Notes: a model not told the origin generated them from the sequence alone. DNA of 64,000 bases from Streptomyces sp. NBC_00358 (GCF_036099295.1 NZ_CP107976.1:7316001-7380000), one strand, 5' to 3'. Positions 16,001 to 23,717 are shown, counted from the stretch's first letter. Program-made: numbers and translations.

Positions 16001-16888
16001 CAGCCGCTGCGTCAGCTCCGGCGGGCAGGCCTCGCCGCCGAAGATCAGCAGCCGGACGTCGTTGAGGGTCTCCGGCTCCCACAGGGCGGCGAGGGTGGGC
16101 ACGGTGGAGACGACGGAGATGTCCTGCTCCACCAGCCAGGGCCCGAGGTCGGCGCCGCTGCGCACCTGGGAGCGCGGTACGGGCACCAGGCAGGCCCCGT
16201 ACCGCCAGGCCAGCCACATCTCCTCGCAGGAGGCGTCGAAGGCGACGGAGAGGCCCGCCATGACCCGGTCACCGGGGCCGATCGGCTCCTCGGTGAGGAA
16301 GAGGCCGGCCTCCGCGTCGACGAAGGCGGCGGCACTGCGGTGGCTCACGGCGACGCCCTTGGGCCTGCCGGTCGACCCGGAGGTGAAGATGATCCACGCG
16401 TCGTGCTCGACGCCGGGCCGCCCCGCGGGAACCTCGGAGCGGCCGTTGACGGTCAGTTCGTGCCCGGCGCCGATGACAGCGCGAACCTCGGCCTCGCCGA
16501 AGACCAGCTCGGCCCGCTCGGCGGGGTCCTCGGCGTCCACCGGGACATAGGCGGCACCGGCGGCGAGGACGCCGAGGATCGCCACGTACAGCTCGTTCGT
16601 GCCGGACGGGACCCGCACGCCGACCCGGTCGCCGAGTCCGACCCCGGCCTCCGCGAGCCGCCGGCGCACGGCCTCGGTCTCGGCGGCCAGGGCGCGGTAG
16701 GTGAGGGCGCGTCGGCCGTCGTCGAGGGCGGGCTCGTCGGGGTAGGCCCGTACGGAGGCGTCGAGGATGTCGATGAGCGTGCGCGGTGAGGCGGCCGAAG
16801 CGGCGGAGAAGCGCGCCTGGTCACCGAGCTCCGCACGCACCTCGTCGTCGGACAGCGCGAGTACGGGGCCTTGCTGGAGGGCTGCCAT
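13013..16888 (-). CDS. Pls/PosA-family single-module peptide synthetase
   Basis: A 1291-residue enzyme built like epsilon-poly-L-lysine synthetase: one adenylation domain, one carrier domain, then membrane helices alternating with soluble hexapeptide-repeat-like domains. The A domain has A3 FTSGSTGRPKGVAVSH (about 168-183), A4 FDAS (217-220), A5 NTYGPTEAT (about 305-313) and A7/A8 YRSGDLVK and GRADEQIKLGGRRIE. The carrier motif is FFAIGGSSL with Ser549 as the pantetheine site. Hydrophobic blocks follow near residues 600-680, 880-970 and 1110-1180, giving about six helices. The soluble C-terminal blocks carry left-handed beta-helix repeats (for example IGRGAEV, VGEGAFLAD, LGPGGIVLPGSTVG). No condensation or thioesterase domain is present. 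The start follows GAGGAC. The product is unknown. Confidence 0.85.
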   Translation of the reverse strand: MAALQQGPVLALSDDEVRAELGDQARFSAASAASPRTLIDILDASVRAYPDEPALDDGRRALTYRALAAETEAVRRRLAEAGVGLGDRVGVRVPSGTNELYVAILGVLAAGAAYVPVDAEDPAERAELVFGEAEVRAVIGAGHELTVNGRSEVPAGRPGVEHDAWIIFTSGSTGRPKGVAVSHRSAAAFVDAEAGLFLTEEPIGPGDRVMAGLSVAFDASCEEMWLAWRYGACLVPVPRSQVRSGADLGPWLVEQDISVVSTVPTLAALWEPETLNDVRLLIFGGEACPPELTQRLVTEGREVWNTYGPTEATVVACASLLTGDEPIRIGLPLNGWELAVVDEAGELVPMGGSGQLVIGGVGLARYLDAEKDAEKYAPLTSLGWERAYRSGDLVKAEPEGLIFLGRADEQIKLGGRRIELGEVDAALQALPGVAGAASAVRTARGGNQLLVGYVVTQEGWDRAAAVEKLRAELPAALVPLIAPVEDLPTRTSGKVDRNALPWPLEGLEAAGAKEQLYGTEAWLAEQWSEVLGIPVGGAADDFFAIGGSSLAAAQLTTRLRARYPNAAVLDVYQQPVLRKLARHLEKSGQDDGAERIVAPVPLRAKLVQLLVLIPLFGLLGLRWTVALAALGNVLHWFGPYPWAPDTSWWLVGAGALVLFSPPGRLAVAAGGARLLLRGVKPGRYPRGGSVHLRLWTAERLAGFSGATSLTGSWLERYARALGARIGPDVDLHSLPPVTGMLKLGRGAAVESEVDLSGYWLDGDRLEIGPVKVGAGAVVGTRSILFPGARVGKRAEVAPGSAVAGQIPTGQRWAGAPARKLGKAKRAWPKDRPQRGTYWRAMYGATGFALSALPVLAAVAALLVARVFVGADAGLGTALRGAGIALVPATLAFGLAYAVLLLASVRLLSLGLHEGTHPTHSRIGWQAWTVTQLMDRSRETLFPLYAGLITPVWLRLLGMRIGRGAEVSTVLALPSLTTVGEGAFLADDTLTAPYELGGGWMRIGRAEIGRRAFLGNSGMTAPGRSVPDGGLVGVLSATPKKAKKGSSYLGLPPMKLPRAAQGGDQSRTYDPPARLLWARGLVELCRLVPVFCSAALAVLTVAALCALGPWAWAFSGAVLLAVGVLGCLVSIVAKWLLVGRHRAGEHPLWSGFVWRNELADTFVEVVAVPWLAGSVPGTPLMTAWLRGLGARIGKGAWIESYWLPETDLVTLGDATTVNRGCVLQTHLFHDRILRTDTVVLREGATLGPGGIVLPGSTVGARSTLGPASLVMAAESVPDDTRWLGNPIEAWRS

Positions 16889-17140
16889 CGGGTCCTCACG
16901 TGTTGTTCCCGGAGACTCCGGGGAGCCGGTGGGCCCGCAGGTACGCCTGGGGATATTCCGGTCCAGCTCCGAACAAGCCTGCAATTTTAGTACGACGCTA
17001 GCCGCGGACCTGGAGATCAGCGATGCGAAGCCCTCCTCAGGAGCTACTGGAACCCCTGGTTCCGGTGCTGTGACGTGGGGATATGTCAGCGTGACGAGAT
17101 CTGCCCCACATCTTTGCGTAACCCTGTGGACACGTTGAGC
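16889..17140. other. Non-coding region upstream of the synthetase
   Basis: No gene is visible. On the minus strand TAAAAT (complement of 16984-16989) is a good -10 candidate about 95 bp before the synthetase start, in an AT-rich spot (GCAATTTTAGTACGAC). A convincing -35 was not found. Confidence 0.3.
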
Positions 17141-17170
17141 GAGGGCCCCGGCCGGACGGCCGGGGCCCTC
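17141..17170 (-). terminator. Perfect 13-bp hairpin downstream of the deacetylase
   Basis: GAGGGCCCCGGCC (17141-17153) pairs with GGCCGGGGCCCTC (17158-17170) around the loop GGAC. It lies about 50 bp beyond the deacetylase stop (complement of 17222-17224) and probably ends the xylanase-deacetylase transcript. Confidence 0.8.
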
Positions 17171-17220
17171 GCCCCACGGGTGCGCTGCTCCTCCGCTCGG
17201 TCCCGTCGGTTTCCCGCCGG

Positions 17221-17488
17221 GTCAGCTCGTGCTGCAGGAGACCGTCGGCCAGGTCCAGGTGCCGTTGGTCTGGATGGTGACGCCGAAGTTGTTGCCGCTG
17301 CCGTTGGGTTTCGCGGTGAGGACCTGGGCGCTCGGGTAGCTCGCGCTGATGTTCCAGGTGGAGAGGATCTTCTCGGGGGCGGGGACGTTCATCGTCACGG
17401 TCCAGTTGCTGGAGCCGGTGACCGCGACGTTGAGGTTGTACCGGTCGCTCCACTGCTGGCCGGCCGAGAGGGTCGCGGTGCATCCGCC
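17221..17488 (-). repeat. CBM2-coding direct repeat, copy 1
   Basis: These 268 bp match 18254-18521 with no gaps and 11 mismatches counted by eye (about 96% identity). They encode the carbohydrate-binding module of the deacetylase. Confidence 0.9.
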
Positions 17489-18220
17489 GCCACCGCCACC
17501 TCCGCCGCCCGTGCCGCCACCGTCGGGGGCCACGGCGCGGCCGGTCTGCGGAGAGATCATCCCTGCGCACAGGCCGCGCGAGGCCAGTCCCTGCGCGATG
17601 CGCGGGATCGCGGCGATCGTGTTGGCCGGCCAGTCGTGCATGAGGATGATCTGGCCGTTGGTGAGCCGGCCTGCGGCCTGCACGATCGCGTCGGTGCTCG
17701 CGCCGTTCCAGTCCTGCGAGTCGACGTCCCAGATGATCTCGGTCAGGCCGTACTTGGCCTCGACCGCCTTCAGTGTCGCGTTGGTCTCTCCGTAGGGGGG
17801 TCTGAACAGTTTCGGCGTGCCGCCGCCGGCGGCGGCGATGGCCTGCTGGGTCCGGGAGATCTCCGAGTCGATCTGCGCCTGGCTCTGCTGGGTCAGATGC
17901 GGGTGGGTGTAGCTGTGGTTGCCCACCCACATGCCGGCGTCGACCTGGGCCTTCACCTGGGCGGGGCTGGACGCGGCGTACTGGCCCTCGTTGAACATCG
18001 TGGCGCGCAGCCCGTTCTGCCCGAGCGCGTTGAGCAGGGTCGACGTGGTGCTTGACGGCCCGTCGTCGAAGGTGAGCCCGACGTACCCGGTGCAGGTGGC
18101 CGCCCGCGCGGGGCCGGCGTCGAGGGCGACGGGGCCCAGGGCCGCCGTCGCGACGACGGCCAGTCCCGTGATCAGCGGGCGTAACGAGCGGTGTGGCGCG
18201 TGTGCCATCCGGAATCTCAT
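17222..18220 (-). CDS. Secreted CE4 polysaccharide deacetylase (acetylxylan-esterase type) with CBM2-like module
   Basis: A 332-residue secreted enzyme. A signal peptide (hydrophobic LITGLAVVATAALGPVAL, cleavage near ARAA, about residue 40) precedes a NodB/CE4 domain with motifs TFDDGPS (catalytic Asp and metal Asp), HSYTHPHL (metal His) and RPPYGE. A Gly-rich linker (about 220-232) leads to a C-terminal cellulose/xylan-binding CBM2-type module starting CTATLSAGQQWSDRYNLNV and ending in PTVSCSTS. With a GH11 xylanase immediately upstream, deacetylation of xylan is the likely job; chitin oligosaccharide is possible. From memory, S. lividans has the same xylanase-acetylxylan esterase order. The two genes are 34 bp apart and surely co-transcribed. 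Confidence 0.88.
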   Translation of the reverse strand: MRFRMAHAPHRSLRPLITGLAVVATAALGPVALDAGPARAATCTGYVGLTFDDGPSSTTSTLLNALGQNGLRATMFNEGQYAASSPAQVKAQVDAGMWVGNHSYTHPHLTQQSQAQIDSEISRTQQAIAAAGGGTPKLFRPPYGETNATLKAVEAKYGLTEIIWDVDSQDWNGASTDAIVQAAGRLTNGQIILMHDWPANTIAAIPRIAQGLASRGLCAGMISPQTGRAVAPDGGGTGGGGGGGGGCTATLSAGQQWSDRYNLNVAVTGSSNWTVTMNVPAPEKILSTWNISASYPSAQVLTAKPNGSGNNFGVTIQTNGTWTWPTVSCSTS

Positions 18221-18253
18221 GTGAAGCGGTCCTCCAGTCTCGGGGGTGCGGGG

Positions 18254-18521
18254 GTCAGCTCGTGCTGCAGGAGACCGTCGGCCAGGTCCAGTTGCCGTTG
18301 GACTGGATGGTGACGCCGAAGTTGTTGCCGCTGCCGTTGGGTTTCGCGGTGAGGACCTGGGCGCTCGGGTAGCTCGCGCTGGTGTTCCAGGTGGAGAGGA
18401 TCTTCGCCGGGGACGGCACGTTCATCGTCACGGTCCAGTTGCTGGAGCCGGTGACCGCGACGTTCAGGTTGTACCGGTCGCTCCACTGCTGGCCGGCCGA
18501 GAGGGTCGCGGCGCACCCGCC
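18254..18521 (-). repeat. CBM2-coding direct repeat, copy 2
   Basis: The partner of 17221-17488, offset exactly 1033 bp. It encodes the carbohydrate-binding module of the xylanase. The neighbouring catalytic domains are unrelated, so identity is confined to the module. Confidence 0.9.
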
Positions 18522-19274
18522 GGTGCCGCCACCGCCACCTCCGCCGCCCGAACCGGCGTCGCCCAGCGTGATGTTGGAGTTTCCGCTGCTCTGGTAGCCC
18601 TCGGTCGCGAGGATCATGTAGTAGTTGAAACTGCCCAGGTTCATTCCGGCGCGGGCCCAGGCGTCGAAGTGGTTTCCGGTGGTGATCGTGCCACCGGTCC
18701 GCTTCGACTGCCGGACGCTCCAGTACTGGTCGAAGGTGCGCGTGCCCTCGACGGAGGGGGCGTTGGTCCGCGTCGTCTTGTAGATGTCGTACGTGCCACC
18801 GTCACTGGTGACGGTGCCCATGAACGTGCCCGTGGGCCGGTAGGTGCCCCAGTTGTCGACGATGTAGTACTCGACGAGCGGGTTCGACGTCCATCCGTAG
18901 AGGGACAGGTAGCCGTTGCCGGACGGGTTGAAGGTGCCCGAGTAGGTCACACTCCTGCGTCCTCCGTTGGCCCAGCCCTTGCCGGCGACGAAGTTCCCGG
19001 TGTTGTTCCATGTCGTGCTGTAGTTGCCTGCGGAGCCCAGGTTCATGGACACCGTCCCGCCGCTGTCGGTCCAGAACGAGTAGTAGTACCCGTTGTTGGT
19101 GCCGGTCTGGTTCGAGCTGACGACCGTGTCCGCCAGGGCGGTGCCGGGCAGGGTCATCGCGGCCACGGCGACCAGCAGCATGGTGCAGACACCGCTGATG
19201 AGCAGCCTGAAGTGCCGGAACGCCGCTGAGCGGCCGCTGCCGCGGCTCGACGGGTGTGCGGATGCGTCGATCAT
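18255..19274 (-). CDS. Secreted GH11 endo-1,4-beta-xylanase with CBM2-like module
   Basis: A 339-residue secreted xylanase. A long signal peptide ends near ALA-DT (residue 48). The GH11 beta-jelly-roll domain (about 50-240) has the two catalytic glutamates in the expected contexts: Glu135 in LVEYYIVDNWG (nucleophile) and Glu225 in ILATEGYQSSG (acid/base), plus YRPTG and the thumb-like region RTNAPSVEG. A poly-Gly linker joins a C-terminal CBM2-type module almost identical to that of the deacetylase. The start is an ATG with AGGAGG 10 bases upstream. Length and layout match Streptomyces XlnB-type enzymes. The upstream palindrome at 19473-19494 is the candidate site of sugar-dependent control. 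Confidence 0.92.
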   Translation of the reverse strand: MIDASAHPSSRGSGRSAAFRHFRLLISGVCTMLLVAVAAMTLPGTALADTVVSSNQTGTNNGYYYSFWTDSGGTVSMNLGSAGNYSTTWNNTGNFVAGKGWANGGRRSVTYSGTFNPSGNGYLSLYGWTSNPLVEYYIVDNWGTYRPTGTFMGTVTSDGGTYDIYKTTRTNAPSVEGTRTFDQYWSVRQSKRTGGTITTGNHFDAWARAGMNLGSFNYYMILATEGYQSSGNSNITLGDAGSGGGGGGGGTGGCAATLSAGQQWSDRYNLNVAVTGSSNWTVTMNVPSPAKILSTWNTSASYPSAQVLTAKPNGSGNNFGVTIQSNGNWTWPTVSCSTS

Positions 19275-19457
19275 GTGCGTGTTTCCTCCTCGTCCTCGTG
19301 AGGCCGGTGGGGGCCGGGCAACGTGACACGACCGCGCGAGGGGCTGTGCGAGGGACTCGCGAGGGTCGCGGAACAGCGGTGCGGGCGACCGGGCGTCGAC
19401 GTCGCGCAACACGGCCGGGCTGTGCTCGGTGAATCGCGAACAGTGTTGAGCTGGCCC

Positions 19458-19494
19458 TGTCAACTGTCAATAGTTTCGGCATCGATGCCGAAAC
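19458..19494 (-). promoter_or_regulatory. Xylanase promoter region: 22-bp perfect palindrome and two TTGACA boxes
   Basis: GTTTCGGCATCGATGCCGAAAC at 19473-19494 is fully palindromic (arms of 11). Immediately downstream on the minus strand two TTGACA hexamers occur (complement of 19465-19470 and 19458-19463), good -35 candidates. A sugar-responsive LacI-family repressor is the likely ligand class; that is inference. Confidence 0.55.
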
Positions 19495-19618
19495 ATTCGT
19501 CCCGCGCCCAGCGTCCAAGTGCTGGAGTAGGACCAGCTCAGATGCCACTTCCGGCCTTCTCCTGAAACCTTGGTCTCCGCGTGTGGATCACGTGAGATCA
19601 AGAGTGAGGATGGATTCT

Positions 19619-19635
19619 TCGAAAGTTTCGAAAGA
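19619..19635. promoter_or_regulatory. TTCGAAAG repeats resembling xylanase-regulator boxes
   Basis: TTCGAAAG occurs at 19619-19626 and again at 19628-19635, giving CGAAAGTTTCGAAAG. GAAANTTTCNAAAG-type boxes are known in front of Streptomyces xylanase genes (from memory). Here they lie about 345 bp from the xylanase start and about 190 bp from the solute-binding protein start, in the shared 551-bp divergent region 19275-19825, which otherwise holds no gene. Confidence 0.45.
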
Positions 19636-19825
19636 TTTCCAGATCGTGTCGTCGGAGGTGGGAAGCGAACCCGGACACGGCTCGCGCTTTCGGTCGGCCG
19701 TCGCGACACCGCCGGAAGACGGGTGATCCGACCCGCGCCCCGGGGTCCTCCCACGTGGCTCCGGCAGTCGTATGGGTCGGGGTGATTTATGGTGACTCCA
19801 GGAGTACGCCCCTACCGGAGGTGCA

Positions 19826-20710
19826 ATGATGCGCGCCGCGGCAGCGATCGCCTCCCTGGCTGTCAGCGTGGCGCTCATCGTCGCGACATCGGCTTGTGAC
19901 CAGGGCGGGTCGGCGTCGTCCAAAGCCCACTACGGCGAGTGCCCGGTCTCGGGGCACTACGGGGAGTTTCACCTGTCACCCCGGACGGCGGGCGCCCTCA
20001 CGGTCAAAACGACCCTGCCGGCGCCCGGCTGGTGGAACGGCGGCAACACGCCGGCCTCCATCACGAGCGGCTACGAGTACTGCATGGCCGCCAACATCGC
20101 CTACCGCTCCGGACTCGACCGGGTGAAGGTCGAGAACGCCCCCTTCCCGGTGGTCGTGTCCGGCCGGACCAAGGACTTCGACCTGGCCCTGGCGCAGATC
20201 ACGATCACCCCTGAACGGAGCAAGGTGGCCGAGTTCTCCCCGCCCTACCTCTCCTCGACCCTGGGAGTGCTGATCAGGGACGGCGAGAAGATCAACGGGG
20301 ACAACATCCGTGACGTCCGCATCGGAGTGGCCGAGGGCACCACGGGCCAGGAGTTCGTCAAGAACCGCCTCAAGCCGACCAAGCCCGTCACCGCCTTCCC
20401 CAACGACCCGGACATGGTCACGGCGCTGGAGAAGGGACGGATCGACGCGGTCGTCCACGACACGACGATCCTGTTGGGGTATCCCCAGAAACGGGAGGGC
20501 AGGGTGCGCCTGGTGGGCCAGTACAGGACCGACCAGGGTTACGGCGCCCTGTACCCGAAGGGGTCGCCCAACAGGGACGAGCTGGACCGGATCATCAGGC
20601 AGCTGATCGACGACGGAACGCTCACCAAACTGTCGGCCGTCTATCTGGGGGCCGCTTTCGGCCAGGACCCGGCCAAGATCCCGTACTTCACGGTCGACAA
20701 CGGCTCCTGA
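19826..20710 (+). CDS. Family-3-type solute-binding lipoprotein (amino-acid class)
   Basis: A 294-residue secreted lipoprotein. The signal sequence ends in VATSAC, with Cys24 as the lipidated residue. The mature part has the two-lobed periplasmic-binding fold of the amino-acid (SBP_bac_3) type; DFDLALAQITITPERSKVAEFSPPYLSSTLGVLI and the second-lobe VAEGTTGQEF and ALEKGRIDAVVHD segments are typical. The ATG at 19826 is followed at once by another ATG (19829); GGAGG lies 4 and 7 bases before them, so the second may be the true start. No permease or ATPase gene is adjacent, so it either serves a transporter encoded elsewhere or is a sensor component. Confidence 0.8.
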   Translation: MMRAAAAIASLAVSVALIVATSACDQGGSASSKAHYGECPVSGHYGEFHLSPRTAGALTVKTTLPAPGWWNGGNTPASITSGYEYCMAANIAYRSGLDRVKVENAPFPVVVSGRTKDFDLALAQITITPERSKVAEFSPPYLSSTLGVLIRDGEKINGDNIRDVRIGVAEGTTGQEFVKNRLKPTKPVTAFPNDPDMVTALEKGRIDAVVHDTTILLGYPQKREGRVRLVGQYRTDQGYGALYPKGSPNRDELDRIIRQLIDDGTLTKLSAVYLGAAFGQDPAKIPYFTVDNGS

Positions 20711-20762
20711 ACGCTCCGGCCGTGCGCGCACCCCGGGGCGGCGGTCCCGCCTGGGTCCCGCC

Positions 20763-23543
20763 TCACAGGTCCGCCATGAGGAGACCGCTCAGGTCCCCGG
20801 CGGCTCCGGCGTCGAGCGCCTGCTCAGCCCAGATGATCTTGCCTCGGTCGGTGTACCGGGTCCCCCAGCGGCGGGACATCTGCGCGACGAGGAACAGGCC
20901 GCGGCCCCCCTCGTCGGTGAAGGTCGCGCGGCGCAGGTGCGGGGAGGTGCTGGTGCCGTCGGCGACCTCGCAGATCAGGCTGTCGCCGTCGCGCAGCAGC
21001 CGCAGGCTGATGGGGCTCCCTCCGTACCGGATGGCGTTCGTCACCAGTTCGCTGACGATCAGCTCGGTCGTGAAGGCGGCCTCGCCGAGCCCCCAGGATT
21101 CCAGCCTGCGAGTGGCCTCCGCGCGGATGCGGGGCACGGCCGAGGGGTCGTCGGGGACCTCCCACTCCCCGACCTGCTCCGGGTCGAGCAGCCGGGTGCG
21201 CGCGACGAGCAGGGCGACGTCGTCACTCGCCCTGGTGTGCAGCATCGCGTCGAGCACCACCTGGCAGGTGTCGTCCGGGGTGGCGCCGTCCGTACCGGCG
21301 AGCGCCTCCCCCAGCATGCCGAGCCCGACGTCGATGTCACGGCCGCGCGCCTCGACCAGGCCGTCCGTGTAGAGGACCAGCCGGCTGTCGGCGGCCAGCC
21401 GGAGCTCGGCCGTCTCGACCGGAAGGCCTCCTCCGACGCCGAGCGGCGGGGCTACGGGGATGTCGGGGAAGGTCACGGAGCCGTCGGGCGAGACCAGCGC
21501 CGGACCCGGATGACCCGCCCGGGCGAGAACACACCGCCCGGAGACCGGATCGTAGACCGCGTACAGACAGGTGGCACCGGTGATGGCCTCGGTGTTGCCC
21601 TCGGCTGCCGCGTCCTGGTCGATCCGGGTGATCAGGTCGTCCAGGTGCGCGAGAAGCTCGTCCGGAGGCAGGTCGAGGGCGGCGAAGTTGTGCACCGCGG
21701 TTCTCAGGCGGCCCATCGTCGCGGCGGCGTGCAGACCGTGCCCGACGACGTCGCCGACCACCAGGGCCACCCGGGCCCCCGGCAGCGGGATGACGTCGTA
21801 CCAGTCGCCGCCCACCCCCGCCTGGGCGGGCATGTACCGGTGCCCGACCTCCAGGGCGGACAGCTCGGGGAGCGTGCCGGGCAGCAGGCTGCGCTGGAGG
21901 GTGACGGCCGTGGTGTGCTCGCGGGTGTACCGGCGCGCGTTGTCGATGCACACGGCCGCCCGGGCGGCCAGTTCCTCGGCGGGGGACAGGTCGTCCGGCT
22001 CGAAAGGGTCCTGCTCCGAACGCCAGAACTCCACGACCCCCAGCAACTGGCCGCGGGCCTGGAGCGGCACCGAGATCATGGAGCGGATACCGAATTCGAT
22101 GACCTTGCGGGCCCGCTCCGGGTCCTGGGCCCGCCAGCCGTCAGCCGTGGCGAGATGCTCCACCAGGACCGGCCGGCCGGTGGTGATACCTATGGCCACG
22201 GGGTTGCCGGGCACGTAGTGCATCAGCGTCCCGACAGGGTGAAGCGGCGCGTCCTCGCGGACACCCGCGGCCGCGATACGGCGCATTTCCGTGCTCGCCC
22301 CCGTCGGTTCGCCACCCTGGAGCACGGATTCCACCAGCTCGACGGTGGCGAAGTCCGCGAAGCGCGGGACCGCCACCTCGGTCAGCTCCTCGGCGGTGCG
22401 GTTCATGTCCAGGGTGGTGCCGATCCGCGTGCTGGCCTCGTAGAGCAGTTGCAGGCGCCCGCCCGCCACGTCCGCCCGGCCCGCGAGGGCGCGCAGCTCC
22501 GTGGTGTCCCGCAGGGTGGCCACGCTGCCCCCCTGCGCGCCCACCGGCCGCACGCTGACCGCGAGCAGGATGTCCCCGGCCAGGAAGACCTTGTCCGTGG
22601 CCGTGCGGCCCGATCCGAGCAGTCCGGCCAGGGCCGGGTTCAGCCCGAGTCCGGTGACCGGCCTGCCCTCGGCCTCCGGCGGCAGTGCGAGCAGCCGGCG
22701 CGCCTCGTCGTTGGCCAGCAGCAGCCTTCCGTCACCGTCCAGAATGATCACGCCTTCACGGACCGCGTGCAGCACCGCGTCGTGGTGCTCGTACATCCGG
22801 GTCATCTCCACCGGCCCCAGGCCCTGGGTCTGGCGCCGCAGACGCCCGCTGACCAGTGCCGACCCGCCCGCGGCCAGCAGCAGCGCGACACCTCCGGAGG
22901 CGAAGAGCACCGGTAGCTGGTTCTTCACCACGCTGGTCACCTTGTCCACCGTGACCCCCACGGTGACGAGGCCGACCGCGGTCCCCTTCTCGTCGAAGAC
23001 CGCCACCGTCGAGTCGACCGCCTTCCCCAGACTGCTGTCGAACGTGGTCTGGTGGGGCTCGCCCTGGAGCGCCTGGCCGTAGGAGGTGGAGACGTGCTTC
23101 CCGATCTGGTCCGGGTCCGGGTGGGTCCACCGGAAGCCGTAGGGGCTCAGCGCCACGACGTAGTCGACTCCGGTCTTCTTGCGCACCGCCTCGGCGTGCG
23201 GCTGGAGAGCCGCCGTCGGGTCGTCGCTCTTCATCGCCTCCGCGGTGCCGGGGGCGTTCGCGAACGACTCGGCCGCCACCAGCGAGCGGTCGGCGGCTTC
23301 CTGGATCGCGCGGTTCCGGTCCTGGATCACGAGCACCACCACGGCCGTGGCGATGAGCAGCAGGACGACCACCAGTTGCAGCAGGAAGACCTGACCCGCG
23401 ACGCTGCGCGGCTTCCGCAACAACAGCCGACGTCGGCCGGCCGAATGGTGACGGGCCTTCGGGCCGGCTTCCGGCGGCCCGGCCTTCGGCGGCGAGCGAT
23501 CGCCCCGTCGGCTCGCTGGGACGTATCGCCCAAGTTTGCCCAT
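20763..23543 (-). CDS. Membrane sensor phosphatase: cache-PAS-GAF-SpoIIE-HATPase
   Basis: A 926-residue signalling protein. A basic N-terminus precedes TM1 (about residues 50-73), an extracytoplasmic single-cache sensor like that of CitA/DcuS kinases (80-205; RKKTGVDYVVALSPYGFRWTHP) and TM2 (about 207-230). Then come a PAS domain (about 245-340), a GAF domain (about 365-520), a PP2C-like SpoIIE phosphatase (about 555-765, with GGDWYDV and GDVVGHG metal motifs) and a C-terminal anti-sigma-type histidine-kinase ATPase (ELIVSELVTNAIRYG). Such proteins dephosphorylate anti-anti-sigma factors and may also phosphorylate them. No sigma-factor genes are adjacent, so partners must lie elsewhere. The start is an ATG at 23543. 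Confidence 0.88.
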   Translation of the reverse strand: MGKLGRYVPASRRGDRSPPKAGPPEAGPKARHHSAGRRRLLLRKPRSVAGQVFLLQLVVVLLLIATAVVVLVIQDRNRAIQEAADRSLVAAESFANAPGTAEAMKSDDPTAALQPHAEAVRKKTGVDYVVALSPYGFRWTHPDPDQIGKHVSTSYGQALQGEPHQTTFDSSLGKAVDSTVAVFDEKGTAVGLVTVGVTVDKVTSVVKNQLPVLFASGGVALLLAAGGSALVSGRLRRQTQGLGPVEMTRMYEHHDAVLHAVREGVIILDGDGRLLLANDEARRLLALPPEAEGRPVTGLGLNPALAGLLGSGRTATDKVFLAGDILLAVSVRPVGAQGGSVATLRDTTELRALAGRADVAGGRLQLLYEASTRIGTTLDMNRTAEELTEVAVPRFADFATVELVESVLQGGEPTGASTEMRRIAAAGVREDAPLHPVGTLMHYVPGNPVAIGITTGRPVLVEHLATADGWRAQDPERARKVIEFGIRSMISVPLQARGQLLGVVEFWRSEQDPFEPDDLSPAEELAARAAVCIDNARRYTREHTTAVTLQRSLLPGTLPELSALEVGHRYMPAQAGVGGDWYDVIPLPGARVALVVGDVVGHGLHAAATMGRLRTAVHNFAALDLPPDELLAHLDDLITRIDQDAAAEGNTEAITGATCLYAVYDPVSGRCVLARAGHPGPALVSPDGSVTFPDIPVAPPLGVGGGLPVETAELRLAADSRLVLYTDGLVEARGRDIDVGLGMLGEALAGTDGATPDDTCQVVLDAMLHTRASDDVALLVARTRLLDPEQVGEWEVPDDPSAVPRIRAEATRRLESWGLGEAAFTTELIVSELVTNAIRYGGSPISLRLLRDGDSLICEVADGTSTSPHLRRATFTDEGGRGLFLVAQMSRRWGTRYTDRGKIIWAEQALDAGAAGDLSGLLMADL

Positions 23544-23644
23544 TTTCCCAGTATCAGTGACCTGCCCGGCGGGCGCGGCTCAGGACGGGACCGGGCTGGG
23601 CCGGTCGGGCCGGTGCCGTGGCGGGCGAAGGCTCCGGGAACGAA

Positions 23645-23679
23645 GAATTCCCGGTGAGTCAGGGACTCACCGGGAATTC
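23645..23679 (-). terminator. Perfect 16-bp hairpin after the tRNA
   Basis: GAATTCCCGGTGAGTC (23645-23660) pairs with GACTCACCGGGAATTC (23664-23679) around AGG. It lies 38 bp past the 3' end of the minus-strand tRNA-Leu and probably terminates it. Confidence 0.8.
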
Positions 23680-23717
23680 GTGAACATATTCGGGGACAGT
23701 CTCGTGAAGGTCCCGAC

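Noticed and set aside
12962..16789. A 1275-codon open frame on the plus strand opposite the Pls-like synthetase
   Set aside because: It is the antisense shadow of a high-GC gene: the translation is Arg/Gln/His/Pro-biased with no domain, while the minus-strand frame has complete adenylation and carrier motifs.
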